Assembly (NCBI RefSeq): GCF_000238275.3
Contig: NZ_AHCF03000004.1
Coordinates: 620,001-684,000, forward strand
DNA from: Pseudoalteromonas undina
Lineage (GTDB): Bacteria; Pseudomonadota; Gammaproteobacteria; Enterobacterales; Alteromonadaceae
Direction of reading: 5' to 3'
DNA: 64,000 nt
In this document: positions 1 to 9,056 of the stretch, one piece after another
How the letters are laid out: each line of letters begins with the position of its first letter
Numbering within the stretch: position 1 is the stretch's first letter
Notes under the pieces: model-generated
The model's input: the letters and a program-made list of their open reading frames with translations, nothing else
What the model was told of the DNA's origin: nothing
The model's database searches: none
Translations under genes and position numbers: made by a program

Positions 1-923
<923 letters not shown>

Positions 924-993
924 TTAAATTTGCAGTGCTATTTTGTGAAAAATGATTAGAATAATAGTCAAAATAACGAACCTTATTAGCATT

Positions 994-1422
994 ATGATAA
1001 CTCCCCAAGATAAAAAGCTACTATCAGTATTAAAAACGAACGCTAGAGCAAGTATTTCTGACCTTGCAAGGCATTTAAATTTATCCCGTTCAACAGTGCA
1101 AAGTCGCATGCTTAAGTTGGAGCAAAGCGGGGTGATTAAAGGGTATAACGTTGACTTTGGAGATGATTTTTTAAATAGCTTAGTTTCTGCACATGTCTCA
1201 ATAAAGGTCAAACAAAAGCTAACGACTAAAACCAACGTAGAGTTAAAACAAATAGATGCCATATCTCAGTTGTATGCAATTAGCGGTGAATTTGATTTAA
1301 TTGCCATTGTCGAAGCTCAAAATCTCGAGCAGTTAAGCCACTTATTAGACGATATAGGTAATTTAGATGGGGTAGAGCGCACTCGTTCATCGGTTATTTT
1401 AGAAACCAAATTTAAGCGTTAA
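994..1422 (+). CDS. Lrp/AsnC-family transcriptional regulator
   Basis: A 142-residue protein with the Lrp/AsnC layout. The N-terminal winged helix-turn-helix contains SISDLARHLNLSRSTVQSRM (residues about 19-38), and the C-terminal alpha/beta effector domain contains ISGEFDLIAIVEA and the closing GVERTRSSVILETKF. I start it at ATG 994, which gives MITPQDKKLL, the usual length for the family. An in-frame ATG at 952 would add 14 residues unlike the family. It is transcribed away from the aminotransferase with about 190 bp between the starts. Regulators of this family bind amino acids and often control a divergent neighbour, so control of the aminotransferase is likely but inferred. Confidence 0.88.
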   Translation: MITPQDKKLLSVLKTNARASISDLARHLNLSRSTVQSRMLKLEQSGVIKGYNVDFGDDFLNSLVSAHVSIKVKQKLTTKTNVELKQIDAISQLYAISGEFDLIAIVEAQNLEQLSHLLDDIGNLDGVERTRSSVILETKFKR

Positions 1423-1678
1423 TTAGATTTATTTCTAACCATTCAGTGAGTATTAATTATTTGCATTTAGGCTCACTTAATTGTAATCTCCCCGTTATTA
1501 GAAACAAGGATTGTTTTTGACCAAATCAATAGGCTTTTCGCCCCTGCATTTGCCACAATCCTCCAATACTGAACAAACCTGATAAGTATAGTTATTACTT
1601 GCAAGAACACTAGTTGATTACAATGTGAGAAACAGGACGTTTTGGCAAAACAGCTCAAAAACATTACAAGGAAATGTT

Positions 1679-2056
1679 ATGAAATATACAACACTAGCTG
1701 CTGCAGCCCTATTAATAATAGGTGGCTCATATTTAAGTGCAAAGGCCACTTTATTTGACTCAAGCGATAACATAACGGTTGAAACTTACAGCGACATATT
1801 TTTTAAACTAGAATCCTCACCCGTCAATATTGATGAGATTATTACTGGCGCGAGTCAGTTTGCCAATAGCTTATGTGATGAAAGTATTTATCAAGAAGTT
1901 ATTGGTGAGTCAGTAAACTCATGTAAGCAAAAATTCAAACAATCACAAGCGCAATGTGCTGACTTTATTACAAAAAATAGTCAGGCTATGTACACTGATA
2001 AGGTTGCCATAACGCTCGTATCTGAAAAATTTATAAATTGCATGACGAATAGCTAA
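1679..2056 (+). CDS. Small secreted hypothetical protein
   Basis: About 125 residues beginning MKYTTLAAAALLIIGGSYLSAKA, a hydrophobic signal peptide or signal anchor. The rest is polar and holds four cysteines (in SLCDES, NSCKQK, AQCADF and INCMTNS), which fits a disulfide-bonded periplasmic protein. The start at 1679 is favoured over an in-frame ATG-like start at 1625 because AAGGA lies 8 nt upstream and because it places the hydrophobic stretch at the very N-terminus. I do not recognise the family. It stands alone between the Lrp-type regulator and the diguanylate cyclase. Confidence 0.65.
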   Translation: MKYTTLAAAALLIIGGSYLSAKATLFDSSDNITVETYSDIFFKLESSPVNIDEIITGASQFANSLCDESIYQEVIGESVNSCKQKFKQSQAQCADFITKNSQAMYTDKVAITLVSEKFINCMTNS

Positions 2057-2199
2057 GTTATATTTTGTTCAAATTTTGCCCGAAACTCCCTATTTGACTG
2101 GGTGACATTGGTATTTCAATATTTTAATTAGCATATTATACCCTGTGGTCTATGCTGAATTTATAAGTTGTTAATGCCCAGTTTGCTTTAGGGAGTACA

Positions 2200-3225
2200 A
2201 TGCAAGAAAATTTACTAAACTCAGTTATCAAAATAACAAAAAACAGAGACGTAGACTCACTTGAATACAGCTTGATATCGACCATCCAAGAGTTTATTGG
2301 GTGTAAAGAAGTTTCAGTTTATAAAGACATAGAAGTTCAGGGTCAACTTACCATTGAACAAAGCCTTTGTTTGAAAGTGACTGGTGAAAAGCAATTTGAG
2401 TGGGTACAACGACAAATTGTTGCACACCCCGAGGATGAGCTTTTATCCTGCTTACGTTCTGCTTGCATTATCACGGTGCAATCAACAGATGGCATCGAAC
2501 GCCGTTGGTTACCCATTACCCGCCAAGAGAAAACAGTCGCCGCAATTTCTGTGGTTTCAAACAGCCTAGATAGTCCAGCCCAGGTGATGTTAAATGCTTT
2601 TTGTCGTATTTTTGAAAATTATTTAGTGATTCTTCATGAAAACGAAAGAGATAAATTAACAGGACTATTAAATAGACAAACTTTTGAGAAAAAAATAAAA
2701 CAACTGATTGAAAAACAAGTATTAAAAGTCCACAGTTCATCTCGAGATGAGGGTAAAAGGCAACAAAAATACGCATCTACATCTTGGTTAGCTATTTTAG
2801 ATATTGATCATTTTAAAAATATAAACGACAAGTATGGTCATATTTGCGGTGATGAAGTACTGCTGATATTAGCGCAAAAAATGCGTCACTTTTTTCGTTC
2901 AACCGATTTAATTTTTCGCTTTGGTGGTGAAGAATTTGTGATTGTTTTTGAGCCCACTGATGCAGATTCCATATGTAATAAAATGGCAGAATTTTTACAA
3001 CTCGTCAGAAATACTTCGTTTCCTTTTGTTGAAAACATGACGATCAGTGCTGGTTTAGCACGTATTAGCCCTTATGATTTCCCAATCACTGTAATAGAAA
3101 GTGCCGACAAAGCACTCTATTACGCTAAAAATAATGGCCGAGATAAGTTTTGTGTATACGAAGATTTAATCGCTGAACAGCTAATCAACGTACAAGAAAA
3201 CGATTCAGAAATAGATTTATTTTAA
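2200..3225 (+). CDS. Diguanylate cyclase (N-terminal sensor domain plus GGDEF)
   Basis: Makes cyclic di-GMP from two GTP. The C-terminal half (residues about 150-325) is a complete GGDEF domain: DKLTGLLNRQTFE at its start, LDIDHFKNINDKYGH for metal and GTP binding, the active-site signature GGEEF near residue 240, and the closing ADKALYYAKNNGRD. No RxxD inhibitory site is visible just before GGEEF (the preceding residues are DLIFRF), so product inhibition by that route is not expected. Residues 1-140 look like a cytosolic GAF-like sensor and no membrane segment is seen. The start ATG follows GGGAG. The stop is one base from the convergent gene at 3227. Confidence 0.93.
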   Translation: MQENLLNSVIKITKNRDVDSLEYSLISTIQEFIGCKEVSVYKDIEVQGQLTIEQSLCLKVTGEKQFEWVQRQIVAHPEDELLSCLRSACIITVQSTDGIERRWLPITRQEKTVAAISVVSNSLDSPAQVMLNAFCRIFENYLVILHENERDKLTGLLNRQTFEKKIKQLIEKQVLKVHSSSRDEGKRQQKYASTSWLAILDIDHFKNINDKYGHICGDEVLLILAQKMRHFFRSTDLIFRFGGEEFVIVFEPTDADSICNKMAEFLQLVRNTSFPFVENMTISAGLARISPYDFPITVIESADKALYYAKNNGRDKFCVYEDLIAEQLINVQENDSEIDLF

Positions 3226-3226
3226 C

Positions 3227-4150
3227 CTACTGGGCTTGTGCGTGGCTTCGCTGTACCTTTACCTTAGTAACTTGATCGAGCTTTAAAAAATAAACATTAC
3301 CGCCAATGCCTTTAAATTCCTCATCGGTAAAGGCAATTGTATTATCATCATAAAACGTGATCGCTTCTTTTTGGGTCACAATACCAAGATCAATTTTAGA
3401 CACATCACCAGAGAAAAACTTATCCCCTTTAAAATTTTCAAACAGCCAAATGCTGGTTGAGTCTAGTAGCGCAAGTTTTTTTCTATCTGGGCTGAGTGCT
3501 GCAGAGGTGATCCAGCATAACTTTTCCATGGTGGTGCAGGTTCTAAATGAGTCAATTAGCTGGGCGTCAAAATTTGCTGCATGATCGCCTACTTTGTAAA
3601 CATTGGTAATACCATCAAAAGGTTCAGTTCGGTTTTTAGTAAATAAATATAAGTGCCGGCCAAAAGCGACAAAAGCTTCTAAGTCATAATTGCGTTGATC
3701 AGGTTGTATTGGACTGCCGTCTAATTCTGGGTAGGTAAATTTAATTATCTCGGCTTCAGTGGTATTTGTTTTAATATCAATCGGGTTTTCTATTTTATAA
3801 ATGGTTAGCCACTTACGTTCATTTTTATTATTACCAAAGTCACCCAAGAAAAAATGACCAAAGTTATTTTGTGTCATGTCCTCCCAATCAATGTTTTTTG
3901 CGTTGCTGACTAAAATCTCTTTAGCGATAGAGCCATCGTCATTGAGTCTATATAGCTTAGGTTCGTCACCACTGTCATTAATAGCCCACAGACGTTTATA
4001 TTTATCAAACTCAATGCCGGAAATTTCTTTTAACTTTGGGTCTACAGAGACAAGCTTTTTACTATATAGTGTATAAATTGAACTACCAACAACAGCAATG
4101 GTAGTGAGAAAAACAATAACAGAGGTAATAAGAATGCTTTTTTTAATCAT
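3227..4150 (-). CDS. Membrane-anchored propeller-like protein of unknown function
   Basis: 307 residues. An N-terminal uncleaved hydrophobic segment (SILITSVIVFLTTIAVVGSSIYTLY) anchors a periplasmic domain. The domain has repeated beta-strand motifs: EISGIEFDKYKRLWAINDSGDEP, NIDWEDMTQ, FFLGDFGNNKNERKW and IYKIENP. The combination ISG-x-W-x-NDSG, DWED and GDxGxNxxxR is typical of a conserved bacterial family of predicted beta-propellers with no assigned activity. It is convergent with the diguanylate cyclase, with which it leaves a single-base gap. The annotation is by pattern only; a sugar-phosphate lactonase-like or phytase-like fold is possible but not shown. Confidence 0.6.
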   Translation of the reverse strand: MIKKSILITSVIVFLTTIAVVGSSIYTLYSKKLVSVDPKLKEISGIEFDKYKRLWAINDSGDEPKLYRLNDDGSIAKEILVSNAKNIDWEDMTQNNFGHFFLGDFGNNKNERKWLTIYKIENPIDIKTNTTEAEIIKFTYPELDGSPIQPDQRNYDLEAFVAFGRHLYLFTKNRTEPFDGITNVYKVGDHAANFDAQLIDSFRTCTTMEKLCWITSAALSPDRKKLALLDSTSIWLFENFKGDKFFSGDVSKIDLGIVTQKEAITFYDDNTIAFTDEEFKGIGGNVYFLKLDQVTKVKVQRSHAQAQ

Positions 4151-4526
4151 AGTTTTTAAATATTTATCGGCATTGGCTAGGTAGATAATTATTATCGCTG
4201 ATGATGTTGTTAAGCTAAAGGTTTTTTAACCTCAATGTGGTAATAAAAACGATTATGTGTGAATTGTTGTAAAAGAAATTTAATCGGGTGTAGTTGGTTT
4301 AAAAATTGCTCAGTTAAAGAGCTTACCTAAAAACCTGTTTAAAATGGTTGAAAACTGCACCAACCTAGTGCGGTAAAATAAATAACGCACTGTAATAATG
4401 CGTAAATAAAGTTTTGTTTAACTTTAAGCTTGTTTTTATGTGAATGAATGGATTCCACATCGCCTATTTAAGCTGTTTGGCCTGTGGCAAAGATGAATAA
4501 CCCTTACGGTTTAGTTGGAGCCTATT
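4151..4526 (+). promoter_or_regulatory. Upstream region of the glycogen operon
   Basis: This gap of about 376 bp separates the divergent propeller gene from the first glycogen gene. It is AT-rich and holds no credible open frame, so it must carry the promoters for both directions. A GGAG ribosome site lies 7 nt before the ATG at 4527. I could not identify an operator with confidence. Confidence 0.5.
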
Positions 4527-4829
4527 ATGTTGAATAAACGCTTTTTTAAGACAAAAAACGAAGCAGAAGTCACGTTTGAATTTTCTCATCCTGATGCTGA
4601 TGATGTCTGTTTACTTGGGGAGTTTAATGATTGGCAGCCAGTGCCAATGAAACTGAACAAAAAGTTGGGTGTGTTTAAGTGTAAACAGCGTTTGCCTGTT
4701 GATAAAGAGTTTCACTTTCGTTATTTGATTAATGGTAAGCAGTGGGATAACGACCACCAGGCTGATGGTTATCGGGCTAATAATTTTGGTTCAGAGAACA
4801 GTATAGTAAATACACAACGCATTAATTAA
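4527..4829 (+). CDS. Stand-alone CBM48 (isoamylase-N/AMPK-beta-like) glycogen-binding protein
   Basis: 100 residues that are essentially one carbohydrate-binding module 48. The sequence EVTFEFSHPDADDVCLLGEF-NDWQPVPMKL is the canonical start strand plus GxFNxW loop. It is followed by KEFHFRYLINGKQWDNDHQAD, equivalent to the Y/F-RYLVDG-W strand of AMPK-beta and branching-enzyme modules. ATG 4527 with GGAG upstream is preferred to an in-frame TTG at 4515. It is the first gene of the glycogen operon, 9 nt before malQ. No catalytic domain is fused to it, so a targeting or scaffolding role on glycogen is likely, but this is inferred. Confidence 0.8.
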   Translation: MLNKRFFKTKNEAEVTFEFSHPDADDVCLLGEFNDWQPVPMKLNKKLGVFKCKQRLPVDKEFHFRYLINGKQWDNDHQADGYRANNFGSENSIVNTQRIN

Positions 4830-4838
4830 GGTTGGTGA

Positions 4839-6833
4839 ATGGACGCACTATCGCAATTATTTTATTTGCATGGAATAGGCTATGAATACACTAAGTACAC
4901 TGGTGAACACGTTGTTTTTAGCGAACAAACGCGCAAGTTAGCCTTGCAGTGTTGTGGCGTTGACACCAGTGATGCAGCGCAAATAGATAAGTTAAATTAC
5001 CAATTAGATGCAGCCACTTGGTTAACGCTTGCACCGGCTGTTAGCTTAGTAAAGCAGCCTAGCAATGTGCTTAAAGTACGTATTAAAGAAACCGACGCGC
5101 ACCATAAAATTACGCTTAACATACCTGCATTAAATATTAAGCTACAATTTGAACAAATTGCTGACTATGCGCCATTAGGCGAGTATTTTTTAAATGACTG
5201 CCGTTATATTGAAATAGCGTTGCCACTTACCCATTTACCTACGGGTTATTATGATGCTTTGCTGAGTATGGGAGCGCAATCGGCAACTACACAAATTTGG
5301 TCTATCCCGGAAAAGGTGTATCAAATTGCCGATAGTAAACGCCTTGGCTTATCAATTCAGTTATATACATTAAAAAACCAAGCCGGAATGGGAATTGGTG
5401 ATTTTAATGATTTACTTGAATTAACCACGTTATGTGCAAAACAAAAAATGGATTATATTTTACTTAATCCTCTGCACTTATTATTTGCAGATAACCCAGA
5501 GTGCGCTAGTCCCTATAACCCCAGTAACCGCGCGTTACTCAATCCATTGTATATAGCAATTAACTTATCGCCCGATAGTATTAACAATCCCGCTTTAGAT
5601 GATTACTTATCTTCTTGTTGTTTAACGTCGCACAGTGAGCAAGATATAACCTTTATCAATTATAAAACGGTTACTGAGCAGAAATATAATGCCTTTAAAC
5701 TGCTTTTTGTGCATTTTCAACAACAGGGTAGTCAAGCACGGCAAGACGAGTTTACAGCCTTTTGTAAACAGCACCGTGATGTACTTGCTATGCTAGAAAC
5801 CACAGAACCGACATTCGACCATTACCTGCAATGGCAAGCACATAGCCAACTCATACTGTGCCAACAACATTGTATCGACCAAGGAATGGCGATTGGTTTG
5901 ATTAACGACTTAGCAGTTGGCTGTGCTAAAGAGGGCAGCGAATATAAACATCAGCAGAAACTGTTTAGCCAAGATGCGACTGTAGGAGCTCCACCGGATC
6001 CTTGGGCTGAAAGTGGCCAAAATTGGGGTTTGCCAGCAATAAATCCTCAGCGCCTTGCTGACAATAACTATTACTTTTACCGCTCACTTATACGCGCCAA
6101 TATGAATGCTGTGGGTGGATTACGCATTGATCATGTTATGGCAATTAGACGTTTATGGTGGTGCTTTAACAATAATAACAGCCAAGATGGTTGCTATGTT
6201 TACTATCCATTCGAGCACTTGTTAGCTATTTTGAAAATAGAATCTCACCTAAATAAGGCTGTCGTGATAGGCGAAGATTTAGGTGTTGTGCCACCTGAAG
6301 TAAAAGAAGCGCTGGTGAGCAGTGGAATTTTTTCAAACAGTTTATTTTATTTCGAAAAACAACAGAATGATGAATTTGTTAATCGTGATGAGCTTAGCGA
6401 ACAATGCCTGCTGATGATTGCCAATCATGACGTACCGCCATTTGTTGGCTGGTGGCAGCATAGTGATTTAACCCTCAAACAACAGTATCAGCTGATTGAT
6501 GCCACTAAACACCAGCAGCTAGTGCAGCAACGTCAACAAGAGCAACAACGGTTAGTTGATTTTATTAATGCACAAGACACACATTCTGACATGTCATTAA
6601 ACACCGATGCTTTTGCGATTTATAGCGCGCTGGCTTTGTGTTTAGCAAAGTCGCCATCGCGATTATTTGCCCTACAAATTGATGACTTAGACAAACAATG
6701 CTACCCAGTTAACATTCCGGGTACAGATAAAGAATATCCCAATTGGAGACGGGTGTTAACACATACGTGCGAGGATATTTTTACTGATAATGCATCACTT
6801 TTGACTGCAATACATTCAATGAGGAATGGGTAA
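4839..6833 (+). CDS. malQ: 4-alpha-glucanotransferase (amylomaltase)
   Basis: GH77 enzyme that moves maltodextrin segments between acceptors, cytoplasmic. At 664 residues it is close to the length of enterobacterial MalQ. Visible motifs are AGMGIGDFNDL, SPYNPSNRALLNPLY, VGAPPDPWAESGQNWGLP, the nucleophile region GGLRIDHVMAIRRLWW (Asp near residue 430), the acid/base region VIGEDLGVVPPEV (near 478), the third acid in NHDVPPF (near 528) and the closing NIPGTDKEYPNWRRVL. An N-terminal domain of about 150 residues precedes the barrel. It lies 9 nt after the CBM48 gene and abuts glgB. Within this operon it would recycle short maltodextrins released by GlgX and GlgP. Confidence 0.95.
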   Translation: MDALSQLFYLHGIGYEYTKYTGEHVVFSEQTRKLALQCCGVDTSDAAQIDKLNYQLDAATWLTLAPAVSLVKQPSNVLKVRIKETDAHHKITLNIPALNIKLQFEQIADYAPLGEYFLNDCRYIEIALPLTHLPTGYYDALLSMGAQSATTQIWSIPEKVYQIADSKRLGLSIQLYTLKNQAGMGIGDFNDLLELTTLCAKQKMDYILLNPLHLLFADNPECASPYNPSNRALLNPLYIAINLSPDSINNPALDDYLSSCCLTSHSEQDITFINYKTVTEQKYNAFKLLFVHFQQQGSQARQDEFTAFCKQHRDVLAMLETTEPTFDHYLQWQAHSQLILCQQHCIDQGMAIGLINDLAVGCAKEGSEYKHQQKLFSQDATVGAPPDPWAESGQNWGLPAINPQRLADNNYYFYRSLIRANMNAVGGLRIDHVMAIRRLWWCFNNNNSQDGCYVYYPFEHLLAILKIESHLNKAVVIGEDLGVVPPEVKEALVSSGIFSNSLFYFEKQQNDEFVNRDELSEQCLLMIANHDVPPFVGWWQHSDLTLKQQYQLIDATKHQQLVQQRQQEQQRLVDFINAQDTHSDMSLNTDAFAIYSALALCLAKSPSRLFALQIDDLDKQCYPVNIPGTDKEYPNWRRVLTHTCEDIFTDNASLLTAIHSMRNG

Positions 6834-9056
6834 ATGGGCAGTATAAAAAATATGAAATCAGCGCCTTTGGCTGATTATGACGCACAAGTTACTGCGCTCG
6901 CAGCAGGACGCTTTAAAGACCCGTTTAGTTTTTTAGGAGCGCACAGTACACAAAGCGGCATAGAAATTCGAGTGTATTTGCCAGCAGCACTGCAGGTTGA
7001 ATTGTTAATTGGTGATCAAACAATTACTGCATTGCGCTATAAACAAAGTGATTTATTTATAGCTGAGCTATCAAGCATGCCGAGCAGTATGTATCAATGT
7101 CATGTTAGCTATAAAAGCAATAATATTACCATTTACGATGAATACAGTTTTAGTAGTACCCTTGATGAGCAAGCAATGTACTTGTTCAATGAAGGGAGTC
7201 TTGAGCATGCTTATGCGCACTTAGGCGCGCAATTTATTACTCAACAGGGCGTTGACGGTGTTCGTTTTTGTGTGTGGGCGCCAAATGCTGCCAGCGTTTC
7301 AGTGATTGGTGAATTTAACTTTTGGCAGTCCAATCGTCACTTTATGCGATTTCATCCGGCTAGTGGAGTATGGGAGTTATTTATCCCGGGGCTGTGCGCC
7401 GATATGTGCTACAAATTTGCTATCACCACACTCAGTGGTGAAGTTTTAGATAAAGCCGATCCCTTTGCTTTTAAAATGCAGCAAGCGCCAGGTACAGCAA
7501 GCATTTTACAATACAAACCCACCCCTATCACGCTTAGTGAACAAGCGATCAAAAATAGGCAAAAGCGTAATCATATTGATGCCGCTATTAGTATTTATGA
7601 AGTGCACTTAGGTTCTTGGCAACGCGCTGAGCATAATCGTTATTTAAGCTACAGCGAGCTGGCAGATAAGCTTGTAAGTTACGTGGTTAAAATGGGGTTT
7701 ACGCATTTACAACTTATGCCTATCAGTGAATACCCGTTTGATGGTTCTTGGGGTTATCAGCCGGTAGGCTTGTTTGCGCCTACAAGCCGCTTTGGTGATT
7801 ACAACAGCTTTAAATACTTAATTGAGCAATGCCATAAAGCCAATATCGGTATTTTACTGGATTGGGTGCCGGGGCACTTTCCAAGCGACCCTCATGGGTT
7901 ACATTGTTTTGATGGCACCCATTTATATGAACATGCTGATATGCGTCAAGGGTTTCACCCTGATTGGAATACCTATATTTATAATTACGATCGCCCTGAA
8001 GTTAAAAGCTTTTTAATATCAAATGCAATGTATTGGCTCAGTCAATTTGGCATAGATGGACTGCGAGTAGATGCGGTGGCATCTATGTTGTATCTTGATT
8101 ACAGCCGAAAAGAAGGGCAATGGGTGGCTAATTGCTACGGTGGCAGAGAAAACTTAGGGGCAATTGAGTGCCTTAAACAGGTAAACATACGCAGTTATAA
8201 AAATAACCCCGGTATTATGATGGTTGCTGAGGAGTCAACGGCGTGGCCTGGGGTGACACAAAGTGTTGAGCATAATGGTTTGGGCTTTGGTTACAAATGG
8301 AATATGGGCTGGATGAACGACAGCCTGCATTACATGCAGCAAGACTCACTATTTAGGAAATACCACCATCATAAAATGACATTTTCTATGGTGTATGCTT
8401 TTAGTGAAAATTACATTTTACCACTGAGTCATGATGAAGTAGTCCACGGTAAAGGTTCACTTCTAAACAAAATGCCTGGTGACGATTGGCAACAGTTTGC
8501 TAATTTACGGGCTTATTATGCGTTCATGTGGGCGCATCCAGGAAAAAAACTTCTGTTTATGGGCGCCGAAATAGCACAGCGAAAAGAGTGGGATCATGAC
8601 CATTCAATAGACTGGCACTTGCTTGAGCATCAAAGTCATCAAGGTATTCAAGATACGGTTAAACGCCTTAATCATGTGTACCAAGCCCACCCAGCACTTT
8701 ATGAGCTTGATAGCTGTGCTACAGGCTTTTCATGGATAGATAATAATAACAATCAGCAAAGTATATTTAGCTTTATTCGTTATGCTAAAAGTGCTGACGA
8801 TTTTATGGTTGTTGTCGCTAATTTTACCCCTACTGCTTATCAACATTTTACTTTAGGCGTGCCTGCTAAAGGCAGTTATAAGGTGATATTAAATACTGAT
8901 GAGTCATGTTTTTTTGGCTCAGACATTAATATCACTGATGAGCCAAGCCAACTTATTCATTCAATTAATCAACCAAGCCATGGCTTTGATCACAGTATTA
9001 CATTACAGATGGGTGGCTTAACCACTGTTTACTTGCAAAAGGTGAATAATGAGTAA
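6834..9056 (+). CDS. glgB: 1,4-alpha-glucan branching enzyme
   Basis: GH13 enzyme that introduces alpha-1,6 branches into glycogen. 740 residues is the full-length form with two N-terminal beta modules: an N1 domain with PFSFLGAH near residue 27, then the CBM48 segment VRFCVWAPNAASVSVIGEFN near 140. Catalytic sites are GIDGLRVDAVASMLYLDYSR (nucleophile Asp near 411), MMVAEESTAWPGV (Glu near 464) and LPLSHDEVVHGKGSL (Asp near 531). FDGSWGYQPVGLFAPTSRFG is the usual branching-enzyme signature. It starts immediately after the malQ stop, with GAGG in the malQ end as ribosome site, and its last 8 nt overlap the glgX start. Confidence 0.97.
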   Translation: MGSIKNMKSAPLADYDAQVTALAAGRFKDPFSFLGAHSTQSGIEIRVYLPAALQVELLIGDQTITALRYKQSDLFIAELSSMPSSMYQCHVSYKSNNITIYDEYSFSSTLDEQAMYLFNEGSLEHAYAHLGAQFITQQGVDGVRFCVWAPNAASVSVIGEFNFWQSNRHFMRFHPASGVWELFIPGLCADMCYKFAITTLSGEVLDKADPFAFKMQQAPGTASILQYKPTPITLSEQAIKNRQKRNHIDAAISIYEVHLGSWQRAEHNRYLSYSELADKLVSYVVKMGFTHLQLMPISEYPFDGSWGYQPVGLFAPTSRFGDYNSFKYLIEQCHKANIGILLDWVPGHFPSDPHGLHCFDGTHLYEHADMRQGFHPDWNTYIYNYDRPEVKSFLISNAMYWLSQFGIDGLRVDAVASMLYLDYSRKEGQWVANCYGGRENLGAIECLKQVNIRSYKNNPGIMMVAEESTAWPGVTQSVEHNGLGFGYKWNMGWMNDSLHYMQQDSLFRKYHHHKMTFSMVYAFSENYILPLSHDEVVHGKGSLLNKMPGDDWQQFANLRAYYAFMWAHPGKKLLFMGAEIAQRKEWDHDHSIDWHLLEHQSHQGIQDTVKRLNHVYQAHPALYELDSCATGFSWIDNNNNQQSIFSFIRYAKSADDFMVVVANFTPTAYQHFTLGVPAKGSYKVILNTDESCFFGSDINITDEPSQLIHSINQPSHGFDHSITLQMGGLTTVYLQKVNNE

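Noticed and set aside
924..1262. 112-codon antisense frame over the Lrp-type regulator
   Set aside because: Overlaps the helix-turn-helix gene almost entirely and is cysteine-rich without a pattern.
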